Part shown: one piece after another, positions 48,623 to 58,848 of the stretch
Numbering within the stretch: position 1 is the first letter of the stretch
Layout of the letters: each line of letters begins with the position of its first letter
Source of the DNA: Rhizobiaceae bacterium
GTDB lineage: Bacteria; Pseudomonadota; Alphaproteobacteria; Rhizobiales; Rhizobiaceae
NCBI GenBank assembly: GCA_023953835.1
Contig: JAMLJB010000001.1
Coordinates: 2,108,001 to 2,172,000 of the forward strand
Direction: 5' to 3'
Length of the DNA stretch: 64,000 nt
Notes under the pieces: model-generated
Told to the model about the DNA's origin: nothing
Seen by the model: the letters and a program-made list of their open reading frames with translations, nothing else
Database searches by the model: none
Translations under genes and position numbers: made by a program

Positions 48623-50065
48623 ATGTCTTTTCTTACTGCCTTCGGGCTCGTACTCTGTGTCGGGCTGGTTATTTTCGTGGCAGGCAGGGTTCGCGCCCTT
48701 TCTGTCGATGACGGGGTCGTTAAGGCTCATTCGCGAGCGCATTATCATGGTGCATGGGCGGCATTGCTCGCCATATTGCCCGCGCTTGCCTTTCTCATCG
48801 TCTGGTCGATCGGCTCCGACATCTACTTGAAGGATCGGGTCACGAGCGACCTTCAGGCCCACAGCGGCGAAGCCTCCCCCGTACATGGAACGCTGGTCAG
48901 AAGCCTCGCGAATGCGATCCAGAGGCTCGACGGGCCGCCGCCATCCACTATGGCGGAACTGACGCCACTGCTGGCGGACAAGGGAGTAGCGCTTGCTCCC
49001 GACACGCAGGACTACATGATCCCCATTGCGGTCGAGACGAACGCCGCGACCTCGCGTCTCGGCTGGATCGGCGGCCTTGCGAGCCTCGCGCTTGCCGTTC
49101 TCGGCGGTCTCTTCGGCATCGGGCAGATCGCAGTGCGGCAGCGCGCGCGCGACAAGGTTGAAATGGTCATCCTTGGCACCTTGTTTTCCGCATCGACCAT
49201 CGCGATCCTGACGACCGTCGGCATTGTCCTGTCGATGCTGTTCCAGACCATCGCCTTCTTCGGTGAAGTGTCCCCGGCAAGCTTTTTCTTCGGCACGGTG
49301 TGGGACCCGCGTTTCGCGGCTGCCGGTTCCGGCGGCTCGCAGGGACAGTTCGGCCTTATCCCGCTCCTTGCCGGCACGCTCTACATCGCATTGGTGGCGC
49401 TGCTCGTCGCGGTGCCCGTCGGCCTGATGTCGGCGGTCTACATGTCTGAATATGCCAGCCGCAACCTGCGTTCGGTGGTCAAACCCGCGCTGGAGCTGCT
49501 GGCCGGCATTCCCACCATCGTCTACGGTATCTTTGCCCTCGTGACGCTCGGCCCCTGGCTGCGCGACATCAGCGCGGTTCTCGGCGGCGGATCGCCCTTC
49601 ATTCAGGCGCAATCGATCCTCACTGCCGGCCTCGTCATGGGTGTCATGCTGATCCCTGTCGTGTCGTCGCTTTCCGACGACATCATCACGGCAGTGCCGC
49701 AGGCGATGCGCGACGGTTCGCTCGGCCTCGGCGCGACGCGCTCGGAAACGATACGCAAGGTAATCCTGCCCGCCGCGCTTCCCGGCATTGTCGGCGCGGT
49801 GCTTCTGACCGCCTCGCGCGCCATCGGCGAAACGATGATCGTCGTGCTTGCCGCCGGCGTGGCGGCGAACCTGACAGCCAATCCCTTCGAGGCGATGACC
49901 ACCATCACCGTGAAGATCGTCAACCAGCTTACCGGCGACCTGGAATTCAATTCGCCCCAGACGCTCGTGGCTTTCGCGCTCGGCATCACCTTGTTCTTCG
50001 TGACGCTCATCATGAACATCGTCGCGCTCGCCGTCGTGCGCAAATACCGGGAGCAATACGAATGA
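48623..50065 (+). CDS. pstC: PstC, phosphate ABC transporter permease
   Basis: PstC is one of two membrane subunits of the phosphate importer. The product has 480 residues, longer than the 319 of E. coli. The extra part is an N-terminal domain with membrane segments near residues 2-20, 45-65 and 140-165, common in rhizobia. The permease core has the coupling loop EAMTTI-preceding motif with AMRDGSLGLGATRSETIRKVI and the segment ELLAGIPTIVYGIFAL. It overlaps pstA by four bases. Confidence 0.95.
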   Translation: MSFLTAFGLVLCVGLVIFVAGRVRALSVDDGVVKAHSRAHYHGAWAALLAILPALAFLIVWSIGSDIYLKDRVTSDLQAHSGEASPVHGTLVRSLANAIQRLDGPPPSTMAELTPLLADKGVALAPDTQDYMIPIAVETNAATSRLGWIGGLASLALAVLGGLFGIGQIAVRQRARDKVEMVILGTLFSASTIAILTTVGIVLSMLFQTIAFFGEVSPASFFFGTVWDPRFAAAGSGGSQGQFGLIPLLAGTLYIALVALLVAVPVGLMSAVYMSEYASRNLRSVVKPALELLAGIPTIVYGIFALVTLGPWLRDISAVLGGGSPFIQAQSILTAGLVMGVMLIPVVSSLSDDIITAVPQAMRDGSLGLGATRSETIRKVILPAALPGIVGAVLLTASRAIGETMIVVLAAGVAANLTANPFEAMTTITVKIVNQLTGDLEFNSPQTLVAFALGITLFFVTLIMNIVALAVVRKYREQYE

Positions 50066-51378
50066 CCGACATCACGGCCTCCACACTGCCGGTTGCCCAG
50101 CGCCCGGCGCGTCGCGACATCGGGATCAAGAAGCGCTACGCCGCCGAGGCACGCTTCAAGTTCTATGGCATCGCGGCGATCACGTTCGGCCTCGCCTTTC
50201 TCGCCATCATGCTTGGCTCCATCGTCAGCAAGGGCTACACGGCTTTCTGGCAGACAAATGTCACACTGCCTGTGACCTTCAACGCGGCGCTGATCGACCC
50301 TCAGGACAAGCGCGCGAGCGATCCGTCCGTCCTGGTCAAGGCCAATTACGACAAGCTCGTGCAGCAGGCTCTCATCCAGAAGCTCGGCATAGACCCGGAC
50401 GACAAGCCGTTGGTGGGCAAGCTGCGCGGCTTTATTTCAGACAGCGCGCGCATCCAGTTGCGCGACCAACTCGTCGCCAATCCTTCCTTGATGGGGCAGA
50501 CGGTGGACGTGCGGATGCTTGCCTCGGCAAATATCGACTCCGCCTTCAAAGGTCAGGTCGATCTCAGCGTGCCGGAAGCGCGTCGCAAGGTGAACGACCA
50601 GCAGGTCGAGTGGATGAAGCAGCTTGCGACAGACGGTTCGCTGGCCGAAAAGTTCAACACCGGCCTGTTTACCTATGGCGCGTCGAGCCGGCCTGAAACG
50701 TCGGGCGTGGGTGTCGCCATCGTCGGCTCGCTCTACATGATGCTGATCGTGCTTGTGCTGGCGCTCATCGTCGGCGTCGCGGCCTCGATCTACCTCGAGG
50801 AGTTCGCGGCGAAGAACCGGCTGACCGACCTGATCGAGGTGAACATCAACAATCTGGCCGCGGTGCCTTCCATCGTGTTCGGTCTGCTCGGCCTTGCCGT
50901 GTTCATCAATTTTCTCGGCATGCCCCGTTCTGCGGCAATTGTCGGTGGCATCACGCTGTCGCTGATGACGCTGCCGACGATCATCATCGCGACGCGCGCA
51001 GCACTTGCCGCCGTGCCTCCGTCGATCCGGCAGGCGGCACTCGGGCTCGGCGCGTCCAAGATGCAGGTTGTGTTCCATCACGTCCTGCCGCTCGCCATGC
51101 CCGGCATCCTGACGGGCACCATCATCGGCCTTGCGCGCGCGCTCGGCGAAACCGCCCCGCTCTTGCTCATCGGCATGGTGGCATTTGTCGCGAATTATCC
51201 GACGACGCCGTTCGACCCCTCGACCGCGCTGCCCGTGCAGATCTATATGTGGGCGAACGAAGCCGAACGCGCCTTTGTGGAGCGCATGTCGGGCGCGATC
51301 ATAATTCTTCTTGTTTTCCTGATGGTGATGAATCTGACGGCGATCGTCTTGCGTCGGAAATTCGAGCGCCGCTGGTAG
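50062..51378 (+). CDS. pstA: PstA, phosphate ABC transporter permease
   Basis: PstA is the second permease subunit. The product has 438 residues; the family core is about 290, and the N-terminal extra portion matches the DUF3333 type domain (one membrane segment near residues 38-58, then a periplasmic part to about residue 215). The core holds NLAAVPSIVFGLLGLAVFIN and the coupling loop IRQAALGLGASKMQVVFHHV. It is translationally coupled to pstC and followed 12 bases later by pstB. Confidence 0.95.
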   Translation: MTDITASTLPVAQRPARRDIGIKKRYAAEARFKFYGIAAITFGLAFLAIMLGSIVSKGYTAFWQTNVTLPVTFNAALIDPQDKRASDPSVLVKANYDKLVQQALIQKLGIDPDDKPLVGKLRGFISDSARIQLRDQLVANPSLMGQTVDVRMLASANIDSAFKGQVDLSVPEARRKVNDQQVEWMKQLATDGSLAEKFNTGLFTYGASSRPETSGVGVAIVGSLYMMLIVLVLALIVGVAASIYLEEFAAKNRLTDLIEVNINNLAAVPSIVFGLLGLAVFINFLGMPRSAAIVGGITLSLMTLPTIIIATRAALAAVPPSIRQAALGLGASKMQVVFHHVLPLAMPGILTGTIIGLARALGETAPLLLIGMVAFVANYPTTPFDPSTALPVQIYMWANEAERAFVERMSGAIIILLVFLMVMNLTAIVLRRKFERRW

Positions 51379-51390
51379 GAGTGTCTTATC

Positions 51391-52215
51391 ATGAACGTTA
51401 TGAATGAAAATAAGATCGAAGAAGCGGTGAGCGCCAGGATGACTGCCGGTACGAACGAAATCATCAAGATGCGTGGTGACAAGGTCACCGTGCACTATGG
51501 CGAGAAGCAGGCCCTGTTCGACGTCGACCTCCTGATCCGCGAGAATCAGGTGACGGCGCTGATCGGACCTTCGGGATGCGGCAAGTCGACATTCCTGCGT
51601 TGCCTCAACCGGATGAACGACACGATTGCGGGCTGCCGCGTGGGCGGCAAGATCACACTCGACAGCGAGGACATCTATGACCGTTCCATCGACGTGGTGG
51701 AACTGCGCGCGCGTGTCGGCATGGTGTTCCAGAAGCCGAATCCGTTTCCCAAGTCCATCTATGAGAACGTCGCCTATGGGCCGCGCATTCACGGCTTGAC
51801 GCGCAGCAAGGCCGAGATGGACGAGGTGGTGGAAAAAAGCCTCCAGCGCGCCGCGCTGTGGGGCGAGGTGAAGGACCGCCTGCACGAGGCGGGCACCGGC
51901 CTCTCAGGCGGCCAACAGCAGCGTCTTTGCATCGCGCGCGCCATCGCGGTGTCGCCGGAGGTGATCCTGATGGACGAGCCTTGTTCGGCGCTCGATCCGA
52001 TCGCGACCGCCCGTGTCGAGGAACTCATCGACGAATTGAAGCAGAACTACACCATCGTCATCGTCACGCACTCGATGCAGCAGGCGGCGCGCGTTTCGCA
52101 GCGCACGGCGATGTTCCACCTTGGCTATCTGGTGGAGGAAGGACCGACCGAAAAAATGTTCACCAACCCGGATGAAAAGCGCACGCAGGACTATATCACC
52201 GGCCGCTTCGGCTGA
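51391..52215 (+). CDS. pstB: PstB, phosphate ABC transporter ATPase
   Basis: PstB powers the importer. The product has 274 residues. Walker A is GPSGCGKST, the signature is [16 protein letters not shown], Walker B is [12 protein letters not shown] and the switch His is in [13 protein letters not shown]. The segment [10 protein letters not shown] is typical of PstB. Confidence 0.97.
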   Translation: MNVMNENKIEEAVSARMTAGTNEIIKMRGDKVTVHYGEKQALFDVDLLIRENQVTALIGPSGCGKSTFLRCLNRMNDTIAGCRVGGKITLDSEDIYDRSIDVVELRARVGMVFQKPNPFPKSIYENVAYGPRIHGLTRSKAEMDEVVEKSLQRAALWGEVKDRLHEAGTGLSGGQQQRLCIARAIAVSPEVILMDEPCSALDPIATARVEELIDELKQNYTIVIVTHSMQQAARVSQRTAMFHLGYLVEEGPTEKMFTNPDEKRTQDYITGRFG

Positions 52216-52249
52216 CGGTGAGAGAACATCAAGTCGCGAGGACAGGCAC

Positions 52250-52957
52250 ATGGGTGAGCATACAGTTTCGGCCTACGATGAGGAATTGAACGAAATCGAC
52301 CGGCTGATCCGCGACATGGCGGAAACGGCAGGCACGATGGTAAACGGTTCAATCAAGGCGCTTCTTGCCGGCGATCTGGCCGCGGCACAGCGGGTGATTT
52401 CCGAGGACGCGGTGATGGACACCTACCAGCGCGAGCTGGACGACCGGGCGATCACATTGATAGGCAAGCGTCAGCCGATGGCGCAGGATCTGCGCGCGGT
52501 GCTGGGCGCCATCAGGATGGCTGGCGATCTGGAGCGCATAGGAGACCTTGCGAAGAACATCGCGAAGCGGGTCAGCGCGGTGGGCGCTTCGGCCATGCCG
52601 AAAGCGCTATCGCATGGAATCGAGAACATGTCGTCGCTCGTGCTGGCTCAAGTGCAGGCAGTCGTCGACTACTATGTCGAGCGCAACAGTGCCGGGCTGC
52701 GCGGTCTGCGTGACGAGGACGAGAAGATCGATGTGAGCTATACTGCGGTCTTTCGTGAGCTTCTGACCTATATGATGGAAGATCCGCGCAACATCACGGC
52801 CTGCACGCATCTGCTGTTTTGCGCCAAGAACCTGGAGCGCATCGGCGACCACGTGACCAATATCGCCGAGATCGCCTTCTTTGTCGTGACCGGAGAGCAG
52901 TTGCCGACGCAGCGCCCGAAGCACGACGAGACGACGGCGGCGATTGTCGGCGCATGA
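52250..52957 (+). CDS. phoU: PhoU, phosphate signalling regulator
   Basis: PhoU connects the state of the Pst importer to the PhoR/PhoB pathway and represses when phosphate is high. The product has 235 residues made of two PhoU helical repeats, each with the metal-binding pattern seen in RMAGDLERIGDLAKNIAKR and FCAKNLERIGDHVTNIAEI. Codons upstream in frame, inside pstB, are not part of it. It ends 10 bases before phoB. Confidence 0.95.
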   Translation: MGEHTVSAYDEELNEIDRLIRDMAETAGTMVNGSIKALLAGDLAAAQRVISEDAVMDTYQRELDDRAITLIGKRQPMAQDLRAVLGAIRMAGDLERIGDLAKNIAKRVSAVGASAMPKALSHGIENMSSLVLAQVQAVVDYYVERNSAGLRGLRDEDEKIDVSYTAVFRELLTYMMEDPRNITACTHLLFCAKNLERIGDHVTNIAEIAFFVVTGEQLPTQRPKHDETTAAIVGA

Positions 52958-52967
52958 GGAGTGAGCG

Positions 52968-53657
52968 ATGCTTGCACCCAAGATCATGGTTGTCGAGGAT
53001 GACGAGCCGCTTGGCGTCCTGCTGAAATATAACCTCGAAGCCGAGGGCTATCAGGTCGAAGTGATCGCGCGCGGCGACGAGGCGGAAATCCGGCTTCAGG
53101 AAAACGTGCCGGACCTGCTGGTGCTGGACTGGATGGTGCCCGCCGTGTCCGGCATCGAGCTGTGCAGGCGTCTGCGTATACGCCCTGAGACCGAGCGCCT
53201 GCCGGTCATCATGCTGACGGCACGCGGCGAGGAAAGCGACCGCGTGCGCGGTCTTTCGACGGGTGCCGACGACTATCTGGTGAAGCCCTTCTCGACGCCG
53301 GAATTCCTCGCGCGGGTCAAGGCCCTGCTGCGCCGCGCGAAGCCTGAGGTGCTGTCCAGCGTACTCAAGGTCGGCGACATCGTCCTCGACCGGGAACAGC
53401 ATCGCGTCTACCGCAAGAAGTCGGAGCTGAAGCTCGGTCCGACCGAGTTCCGCCTGCTCGAATTCATGATGCGCCACCCGGGCCGGGTGTTTTCGCGCGC
53501 GCAGCTTCTGGACAATGTCTGGGGCGAGACGATCTATATCGACGAGCGCACGGTCGACGTGCATGTCGGACGCCTGCGCAAGGCGGTGAACACGGGGCGC
53601 ATGCCCGATGTCATCCGCACCATTCGCGGAGCGGGCTACGCGATCCGCGAGGACTGA
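52968..53657 (+). CDS. phoB: PhoB, phosphate regulon response regulator
   Basis: PhoB activates genes with Pho boxes under phosphate limitation. The product has 229 residues: a receiver domain (acidic pocket VVEDDEPL, phospho-Asp in LLVLDWMVP, Lys in LVKPFSTPE) and an OmpR-type winged helix (LGPTEFRLLEFMMRHPGRVF, DERTVDVHVGRLRKAV). No phoR lies next to it in this window. Its end overlaps the convergent ROK gene by 22 bases. Confidence 0.96.
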   Translation: MLAPKIMVVEDDEPLGVLLKYNLEAEGYQVEVIARGDEAEIRLQENVPDLLVLDWMVPAVSGIELCRRLRIRPETERLPVIMLTARGEESDRVRGLSTGADDYLVKPFSTPEFLARVKALLRRAKPEVLSSVLKVGDIVLDREQHRVYRKKSELKLGPTEFRLLEFMMRHPGRVFSRAQLLDNVWGETIYIDERTVDVHVGRLRKAVNTGRMPDVIRTIRGAGYAIRED

Positions 53658-54862
53658 TCGGAGGTCGCATAGACCTCCCTGTCGATCCAGGTCAGTGCCA
53701 GCATCGCACAGCCCTTCTCGATAATCGGAACCTCCTGCGCGATGGTCTCGTAGGTCGGCGCGGTGTTGTGCTGGCCGCCGGCTGTCTGGGCCAATGCCTG
53801 TTTCATCGAGGGCTCCAGAAGGTCGAAATGTCGCGCGCCCCACCCGATGAAGGCAACCGGCGCGGGATCGATCAGCGCGAACAGGCTGCCAAGCCCGTAG
53901 CCGATGGCTTCGCCTGCCTGTGCGAATGCCTGCCGCTCAGGTCCGTCCGCCCTGCGCGCGCGTTCGGCAATTGCCTCCATTTCCGCGTCGTCGACATCGG
54001 CCACCGGAGGCGTGTCCTCGGGCAGGCCATGCGCGCGGCGCCAGATCGCATAATTGCCCGCATAGGCCTCGATGCAGCCATTGCGCCCGCATCGGCAAAG
54101 TGCGCCGCCGGGGCGGTGGTTCATGTGTCCGAATTCGGAAGCCGATGAACGTGTGCCGACAAACAGACCGCCCTTCGACATAAGACCCATCCCGATGCCG
54201 TTTGAGATGAGCAGCGCGATGAAATCGTTGCGGTAGCGGGTGGGGTCGAGCCAGCGCAGCGCCTCCGCCATCATGTTGCAGTCATTCTGCACCGTGACCG
54301 GCACCTTGAAACGGTCGTGGATCAGTGCCGCGAAGGGCAAGTCGCTGTGCGGCGTGATGGGGGACCAGACCAGTGTGCGGCCCTCGGCGTCCGTCGTGCC
54401 CTGCGTCGCCAGTACGATTCGCTTGAGGCTCGCGCTGCGCCCGGAGCGATCCAGCAGGCTGAAGATGAATTCGAGAATCGAGGTGCACAGTTCGTCGCGC
54501 CCGGCGGTGAGCGTCGGAATCCGGCGGCTCTCCTGGACCACGATATTGCCGGCATAGTCGATGACCGCGCCCGATATGGAATTGAGCGAGAGGACGGCAG
54601 CGACGACGGATGCGGCTTCCGGCGCAATCTCGATGCCGACCTGCGGCCGTCCTCGCCTTGAGCCGTTGTCGGCGCTGCCGTTGGATTCGCGCAGAATGCC
54701 TTCGGCAATCAGGTCGGCGGAAATTGCCGAGATGGTGGAATGGCTGAGGCCGGTCGAAGTGGCGAGCGCCGTGCGCGAAAGCGAGCCCGCGCGCCTGATC
54801 GCGCCGATGAGGAGCGAACGGTTGCGCCGCCGCAAATCATCATGGCGGATTGCAACGGACAT
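53636..54862 (-). CDS. ROK-family transcriptional repressor (XylR-like)
   Basis: This is a ROK-family regulator of 408 residues. An N-terminal winged helix-turn-helix ([20 protein letters not shown]) is followed by the ROK sugar-kinase-like domain. The zinc motif [10 protein letters not shown] is present, as is the sugar-site segment EFGHMNHRP. The gene is divergent from xylFHG, and inverted repeats in between are plausible operators. The likely effector is D-xylose or a related pentose. Confidence 0.9.
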   Translation of the reverse strand: MSVAIRHDDLRRRNRSLLIGAIRRAGSLSRTALATSTGLSHSTISAISADLIAEGILRESNGSADNGSRRGRPQVGIEIAPEAASVVAAVLSLNSISGAVIDYAGNIVVQESRRIPTLTAGRDELCTSILEFIFSLLDRSGRSASLKRIVLATQGTTDAEGRTLVWSPITPHSDLPFAALIHDRFKVPVTVQNDCNMMAEALRWLDPTRYRNDFIALLISNGIGMGLMSKGGLFVGTRSSASEFGHMNHRPGGALCRCGRNGCIEAYAGNYAIWRRAHGLPEDTPPVADVDDAEMEAIAERARRADGPERQAFAQAGEAIGYGLGSLFALIDPAPVAFIGWGARHFDLLEPSMKQALAQTAGGQHNTAPTYETIAQEVPIIEKGCAMLALTWIDREVYATSDQSSRIA

Positions 54863-54945
54863 TGCTTCGACATTTCCTCCTTCAACCCTCTTGCCGAGGT
54901 TGTTGCTTCATTCTTGGCAGAGAAGCAAGCTGCCGTCACCTATTA

Positions 54946-54960
54946 TTTCGGGACGCGAAA
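54946..54960. promoter_or_regulatory. Candidate ROK-repressor operator 1
   Basis: TTTCG-GGACG-CGAAA is an inverted repeat with 5-base arms and a 5-base spacer. Flanking A/T residues extend the symmetry partly. It lies between the ROK gene and xylF and shares its pattern with the larger site at 55008-55028. Confidence 0.6.
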
Positions 54961-55007
54961 AAATGGACGGACGCCACGTTGACAGCACGTTCCAGTTGAG
55001 CCATTCT

Positions 55008-55037
55008 TTTTTTCGTGCCTCGAAAAAATATTTCGAG
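55008..55037. promoter_or_regulatory. Candidate ROK-repressor operator 2 with overlapping dyads
   Basis: TTTTTTCG-TGCCT-CGAAAAAA has perfect 8-base arms around a 5-base spacer (55008-55028). A second perfect dyad, CTCGAAA-AAATA-TTTCGAG, overlaps it (55019-55037). The sites end 51 bases before the xylF start. The TTTCG-N5-CGAAA pattern recurs upstream, which supports one regulator binding both. Confidence 0.7.
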
Positions 55038-55088
55038 ATGCCTGACGATATGTCAATTTGCCCTGCTTCGGGGCATTGGGAGGAAACC

Positions 55089-56129
55089 ATGAAGAAATTT
55101 GCAGCCGCCATGCTGGCGGGTGTTGCGCTGTCACTTACGCTCGGTGGCGTGGCCTCCGCGAAGGACAAGATCATCGGCGTATCCTGGTCCAACTTTCAGG
55201 AAGAGCGCTGGAAGACGGATGAGGCTGCCATGAAGGCGGCCATCGAGGCCGCCGGCGACAAATATATCTCCGCCGACGCGCAATCCAGCCCTGCCAAACA
55301 GCTCACGGATGTCGAAAGCCTCATCAGCCAGGGCGCGAACGCGCTGATCGTGCTGGCGCAGGACGCGAGCGCCATCGGCCCGGCGGTCGAAAAGGCCGTC
55401 GCGGAAGGCATTCCGGTCGTCGGCTATGACCGGCTGATCGAAAACAAGGACGCCTTCTACCTCACCTTCGACAACAAGGAAGTCGGTCGCCTCCAGGCGA
55501 AGGGCGTGTTTGCCGTCAAGCCCGAGGGCAACTATGTCTTCATCAAGGGCAACGGCGCTGATCCGAATGCCGATTTCCTGTTCGCGGGCCAGATGGAAGT
55601 CCTCAAGGAAGCCATTGATGCCGGCAAGATCAAGAATGTCGGCGAGGCCTATACGGACGGATGGCTGCCCGCCAACGCCCAGAAGAACATGGAGCAGTTC
55701 CTGACCGCAAACGACAACAAGGTCGATGCCGTCGTCGCCTCGAATGACGGCACTGCGGGTGGCGCGATTGCCGCCCTGCAGGCGCAGGGCCTTGCCGGTT
55801 CCGTACCGGTATCCGGCCAGGACGGCGACCATGCCGCGCTCAACCGGATCGCGCTCGGCACGCAGACCGTTTCGGTCTGGAAGGACGCGCGCGAGCTCGG
55901 CAAGCGGGCCGCCGAAATTGCGTCCGAGCTTGCCGACGGCAAGAAGATGGAGGAAATCGGCGGCGTGACCAAGTTCACGACGCCCGGCGGCATCGAGATG
56001 AACTCGGTGTTCCTCACGCCCGTCGCGATCACCAAGGACAACCTCAACGTGGTGATCGACGCCGGCTGGGTTTCCAAGGATGTCGTCTGCCAGGGCGTCA
56101 CTGCGGGCAGCGTCGCCGCCTGCAACTAA
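55089..56129 (+). CDS. xylF: XylF, D-xylose-binding periplasmic protein
   Basis: This is the binding protein of a sugar ABC importer, 346 residues. It has a signal peptide ([20 protein letters not shown], cut near ASA) and a type I periplasmic binding fold. The segments [46 protein letters not shown] and [17 protein letters not shown] correspond to XylF. The ATG has GGGAGGAAA about 6 bases upstream. A hairpin between xylF and xylH probably gives more binding protein than membrane components. Confidence 0.93.
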   Translation: MKKFAAAMLAGVALSLTLGGVASAKDKIIGVSWSNFQEERWKTDEAAMKAAIEAAGDKYISADAQSSPAKQLTDVESLISQGANALIVLAQDASAIGPAVEKAVAEGIPVVGYDRLIENKDAFYLTFDNKEVGRLQAKGVFAVKPEGNYVFIKGNGADPNADFLFAGQMEVLKEAIDAGKIKNVGEAYTDGWLPANAQKNMEQFLTANDNKVDAVVASNDGTAGGAIAALQAQGLAGSVPVSGQDGDHAALNRIALGTQTVSVWKDARELGKRAAEIASELADGKKMEEIGGVTKFTTPGGIEMNSVFLTPVAITKDNLNVVIDAGWVSKDVVCQGVTAGSVAACN

Positions 56130-56152
56130 GCCGATCCGGCGAACCCACAGCG

Positions 56153-56184
56153 AACCGGCCGCTCCACAAAGCGGCCGGTTTGTT
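56153..56184 (+). terminator. Attenuating hairpin between xylF and xylH
   Basis: An 11-bp perfect stem AACCGGCCGCT / AGCGGCCGGTT is followed by TGTT. The T run is weak, so partial read-through into xylH is expected. Confidence 0.7.
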
Positions 56185-56209
56185 CTAACATGTCCGTCGG
56201 GAGGAGACG

Positions 56210-57526
56210 ATGAGCGATCTTGTATCGGGTACTTCGGCGGACCGCGCCCGCGCAGCCGAACTCGGCGCGGTGCAGCGTTTTCTCAAGGCGACCGAACTCG
56301 ACACGCGCATGCTGGGCATGATCGGCGCGCTGGCGGTCATCTGGATCGGCCTGCATTATTTCTCGGGCGGCCTGTTCCTGACGCCGCGAAACCTCTGGAA
56401 CCTGTCCGTCCAGACCGCGTCGGTGGCCATCATGGCAACCGGCATGGTGCTGGTCATCGTGACGCGCAACATCGACCTTTCCGTGGGGTCCGTGCAGGGC
56501 TTCGTCGGGATGATCATGGGCGTCACTCAGGCGGAATACCTGCCGCAGGTGCTTGGTATCCCGCTCGGCAGTCCGTGGATATGGGTGATTGCGCTCGTGA
56601 CCGGGCTGCTGCTCGGCATATTGATCGGCGCGCTGCAAGGCTTTCTCATTGCCTATCTCACGATCCCGGCCTTCATCGTCACGCTGGGCGGGTTGCTGGT
56701 CTGGCGCGGAGCCGCGTGGTGGGTGACGAGCGGGCGCACCGTCGCGCCGCTTGACCCGACCTTCCGCCTGATGGGCGGCGGCCCGCAAGGCTCCATCGGG
56801 GCAACCGCAAGCTGGATCGTAGCTATCGTGGGCTGCGCGGCCGTGGTGCTGTTGCTGGTCCAGGCGCGGCGGCAGCGCAAGCGCTTCAAGTTTCCGTTGC
56901 GTCCGGTCTGGGCTGAATTGTTTCTGGGCGCGGTAACCTGCGCGCTCATTCTCGGAGCCGTGGCGGTCGCCAATTCCTATCCGTGGCCGGTCGGCATCGT
57001 GCGTTCATACGCAGAGGCGAACAACATCACCGTTCCCGAGGGCGGGCTGTTCATCGCCCACGGACTTGCGATTCCGGTCCTGATTGCCCTGGCCATCGGC
57101 ATTGTGATGACGTTCGTGACCACGCGCACGCGCTTCGGCCGATATGTGTTCGCCATCGGCGGCAATCCGGAGGCGGCGGAGCTGGCCGGCATCAACACGC
57201 GCCGGGTCGTGATGCGCATATTCATGATCATGGGAGGACTGGCGGCCATCAGCGCCGCCATCTCCTCGGCCCGCCTCAACGCGGCAACCAATGCGCTCGG
57301 CACGCTGGACGAACTGTTGGTGATCGCGGCAGCGGTCATTGGCGGCACGTCGCTGGCCGGCGGCGCGGGCACCGTAGCGGGAGCCATGCTTGGCGCGTTG
57401 CTCATGCAATCCTTGCAGTCGGGTATGGTGCTGCTGGGCATCGACACGCCGCTGCAAAACATCGTCGTTGGCATCGTGCTTGTCGTCGCCGTCTGGCTCG
57501 ACACGATGTACCGCAAGCGCGTCTGA
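56210..57526 (+). CDS. xylH: XylH, sugar ABC transporter permease
   Basis: This is the permease of the xylose importer, 438 residues with about ten to twelve membrane segments, the long XylH form. The family segment [18 protein letters not shown] and the coupling region [22 protein letters not shown] are clear. GGAGGAG lies 5 bases before the ATG. Confidence 0.94.
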   Translation: MSDLVSGTSADRARAAELGAVQRFLKATELDTRMLGMIGALAVIWIGLHYFSGGLFLTPRNLWNLSVQTASVAIMATGMVLVIVTRNIDLSVGSVQGFVGMIMGVTQAEYLPQVLGIPLGSPWIWVIALVTGLLLGILIGALQGFLIAYLTIPAFIVTLGGLLVWRGAAWWVTSGRTVAPLDPTFRLMGGGPQGSIGATASWIVAIVGCAAVVLLLVQARRQRKRFKFPLRPVWAELFLGAVTCALILGAVAVANSYPWPVGIVRSYAEANNITVPEGGLFIAHGLAIPVLIALAIGIVMTFVTTRTRFGRYVFAIGGNPEAAELAGINTRRVVMRIFMIMGGLAAISAAISSARLNAATNALGTLDELLVIAAAVIGGTSLAGGAGTVAGAMLGALLMQSLQSGMVLLGIDTPLQNIVVGIVLVVAVWLDTMYRKRV

Positions 57527-57540
57527 AGGGAGGCCGTGCC

Positions 57541-58329
57541 ATGAGCGAACAGCGCGTTCCACTGGTCGATATGCGCAATATCTCGATTGCCTTCGGCGGC
57601 ATCAGGGCCGTGGACGATGCGTCCTGCGACCTTTATCCCGGCGAAGTCGTGGCGCTGCTCGGCCACAACGGCGCGGGCAAATCCACACTGATCAAGATCT
57701 TGTCCGGGGCGTACAAGCGCGACAGCGGCGAAATATTCATCGACGGCGAGGAAGCGCAGATTTCCACGCCGCGCGATGCCAAGAAATACGGCATCGAGAC
57801 GATCTACCAGACGCTTGCGCTGGCCGACAATGTCGATGCCGCCGCTAACCTGTTTCTGGGCCGCGAATTGATGACGCCCTATGGCACGCTGGACGATGTG
57901 GCCATGGAGGCCGAGGCGCGCCGCGTGATGGGTCGCCTCAATCCCCGTTTCCAGCGCTTCAAGGATCCGGTGGTGCGGCTGTCCGGTGGCCAGCGCCAAT
58001 CAGTCGCCATTGCGCGCGCGATCCTGTTCAATGCGCGAATCCTTATCATGGACGAACCTACGGCCGCACTCGGCCCGCAGGAAACCGCGCAGGTCGGCGA
58101 ACTGGTCACCCAGTTGAAGAGCGAGGGCATCGGTATTTTCCTCATCAGCCATGACATACATGACGTGTTCGAACTGGCCGACAGGGTTTGCGTCATGAAG
58201 AACGGGCAGGTGGTGGGCACCGCACATACGTCCGACGTGACTCAGGACGAGGTTCTGGGGATGATCATTCTCGGAAAGTGCCCGCCCGGAGCCATTCCGG
58301 GCCCGGGCGCATTGAAGGCGGCGGCCTGA
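57541..58329 (+). CDS. xylG: XylG-type sugar ABC transporter ATPase, single-domain form
   Basis: This is the ATPase for the xylose importer, 262 residues with a single nucleotide-binding domain. Walker A is GHNGAGKST, the signature [14 protein letters not shown] and Walker [13 protein letters not shown], followed by [16 protein letters not shown]. coli XylG is about twice as long with two ATPase domains; the short form is known from rhizobial FrcA-like systems. It starts 15 bases after xylH and ends 3 bases before a convergent small gene. Confidence 0.9.
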   Translation: MSEQRVPLVDMRNISIAFGGIRAVDDASCDLYPGEVVALLGHNGAGKSTLIKILSGAYKRDSGEIFIDGEEAQISTPRDAKKYGIETIYQTLALADNVDAAANLFLGRELMTPYGTLDDVAMEAEARRVMGRLNPRFQRFKDPVVRLSGGQRQSVAIARAILFNARILIMDEPTAALGPQETAQVGELVTQLKSEGIGIFLISHDIHDVFELADRVCVMKNGQVVGTAHTSDVTQDEVLGMIILGKCPPGAIPGPGALKAAA

Positions 58330-58331
58330 GC

Positions 58332-58652
58332 TTACTGGCGACGGCTTTCTTCGCGAGGAGAAACCGACGCGACTGTCGCGCCGCCCGCAATCACCGCTGC
58401 TTTCAGATGTCCGTCGGGCGTGATGTCCCAGACGAGTTCGGCGTCTTCCTCTTCCATCGCCGGGTCGACATAGACGCATTGCGAAAAGACGCGCGCGGCA
58501 AGCGTCTGTGTATCGGTTCGGGCCTGCGGCAGGTCCGCCGCACACTCTTCCATCGTCTCGTAGATGACCGGGCCGGGGGCCGGAATTTCCTTGCACTGGT
58601 CAAGGTTTCCCGAACAGCCGACAATCAGCAACAAAGCAGCGATATGTTCCAT
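58332..58652 (-). CDS. Small putative lipoprotein under an EcfG-type promoter
   Basis: I do not recognise a family. From ATG 58652, with AGGAGG about 9 bases upstream, it has 106 residues. The start MEHIAALLLIVGC has a plausible lipobox (IVGC) but an unusually short and uncharged signal; a GTG three codons upstream would add an Arg. The mature part is acidic with further cysteines (DQCKEIP, EECAADL, SQCVYVD). The EcfG-type promoter at 58674 places it in the general stress regulon. Confidence 0.7.
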   Translation of the reverse strand: MEHIAALLLIVGCSGNLDQCKEIPAPGPVIYETMEECAADLPQARTDTQTLAARVFSQCVYVDPAMEEEDAELVWDITPDGHLKAAVIAGGATVASVSPREESRRQ

Positions 58653-58673
58653 CTGCCGCACCTCCTGCTCATA

Positions 58674-58698
58674 AACGAATATAGCACGAGGCGGTTCC
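58674..58698 (-). promoter_or_regulatory. EcfG-type promoter of the small lipoprotein gene
   Basis: On the minus strand GGAAC (58698-58694), 16 bases, then CGTT (58677-58674). This is an exact match to the sigma-EcfG consensus. The start codon is 22 bases after the -10 element. Confidence 0.75.
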
Positions 58699-58848
58699 GG
58701 CGAATTGTGAACAAATGGTTGTGAGGCGTATCCCTCTGGTGAATACCCACCTCAAAAGTTCCGCCGGGCTATGTCCGGCGAGGAGCATAACCCGGCGGCC
58801 ACTCGCCACCGCTTGAGGGATACGGTGACGGGTTTTGGGCGGCGCGCT

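Noticed and set aside
54561..55088. 176-codon N-terminal extension of XylF
   Set aside because: It is antisense to the ROK gene and runs through the operator region; the signal peptide begins at ATG 55089.
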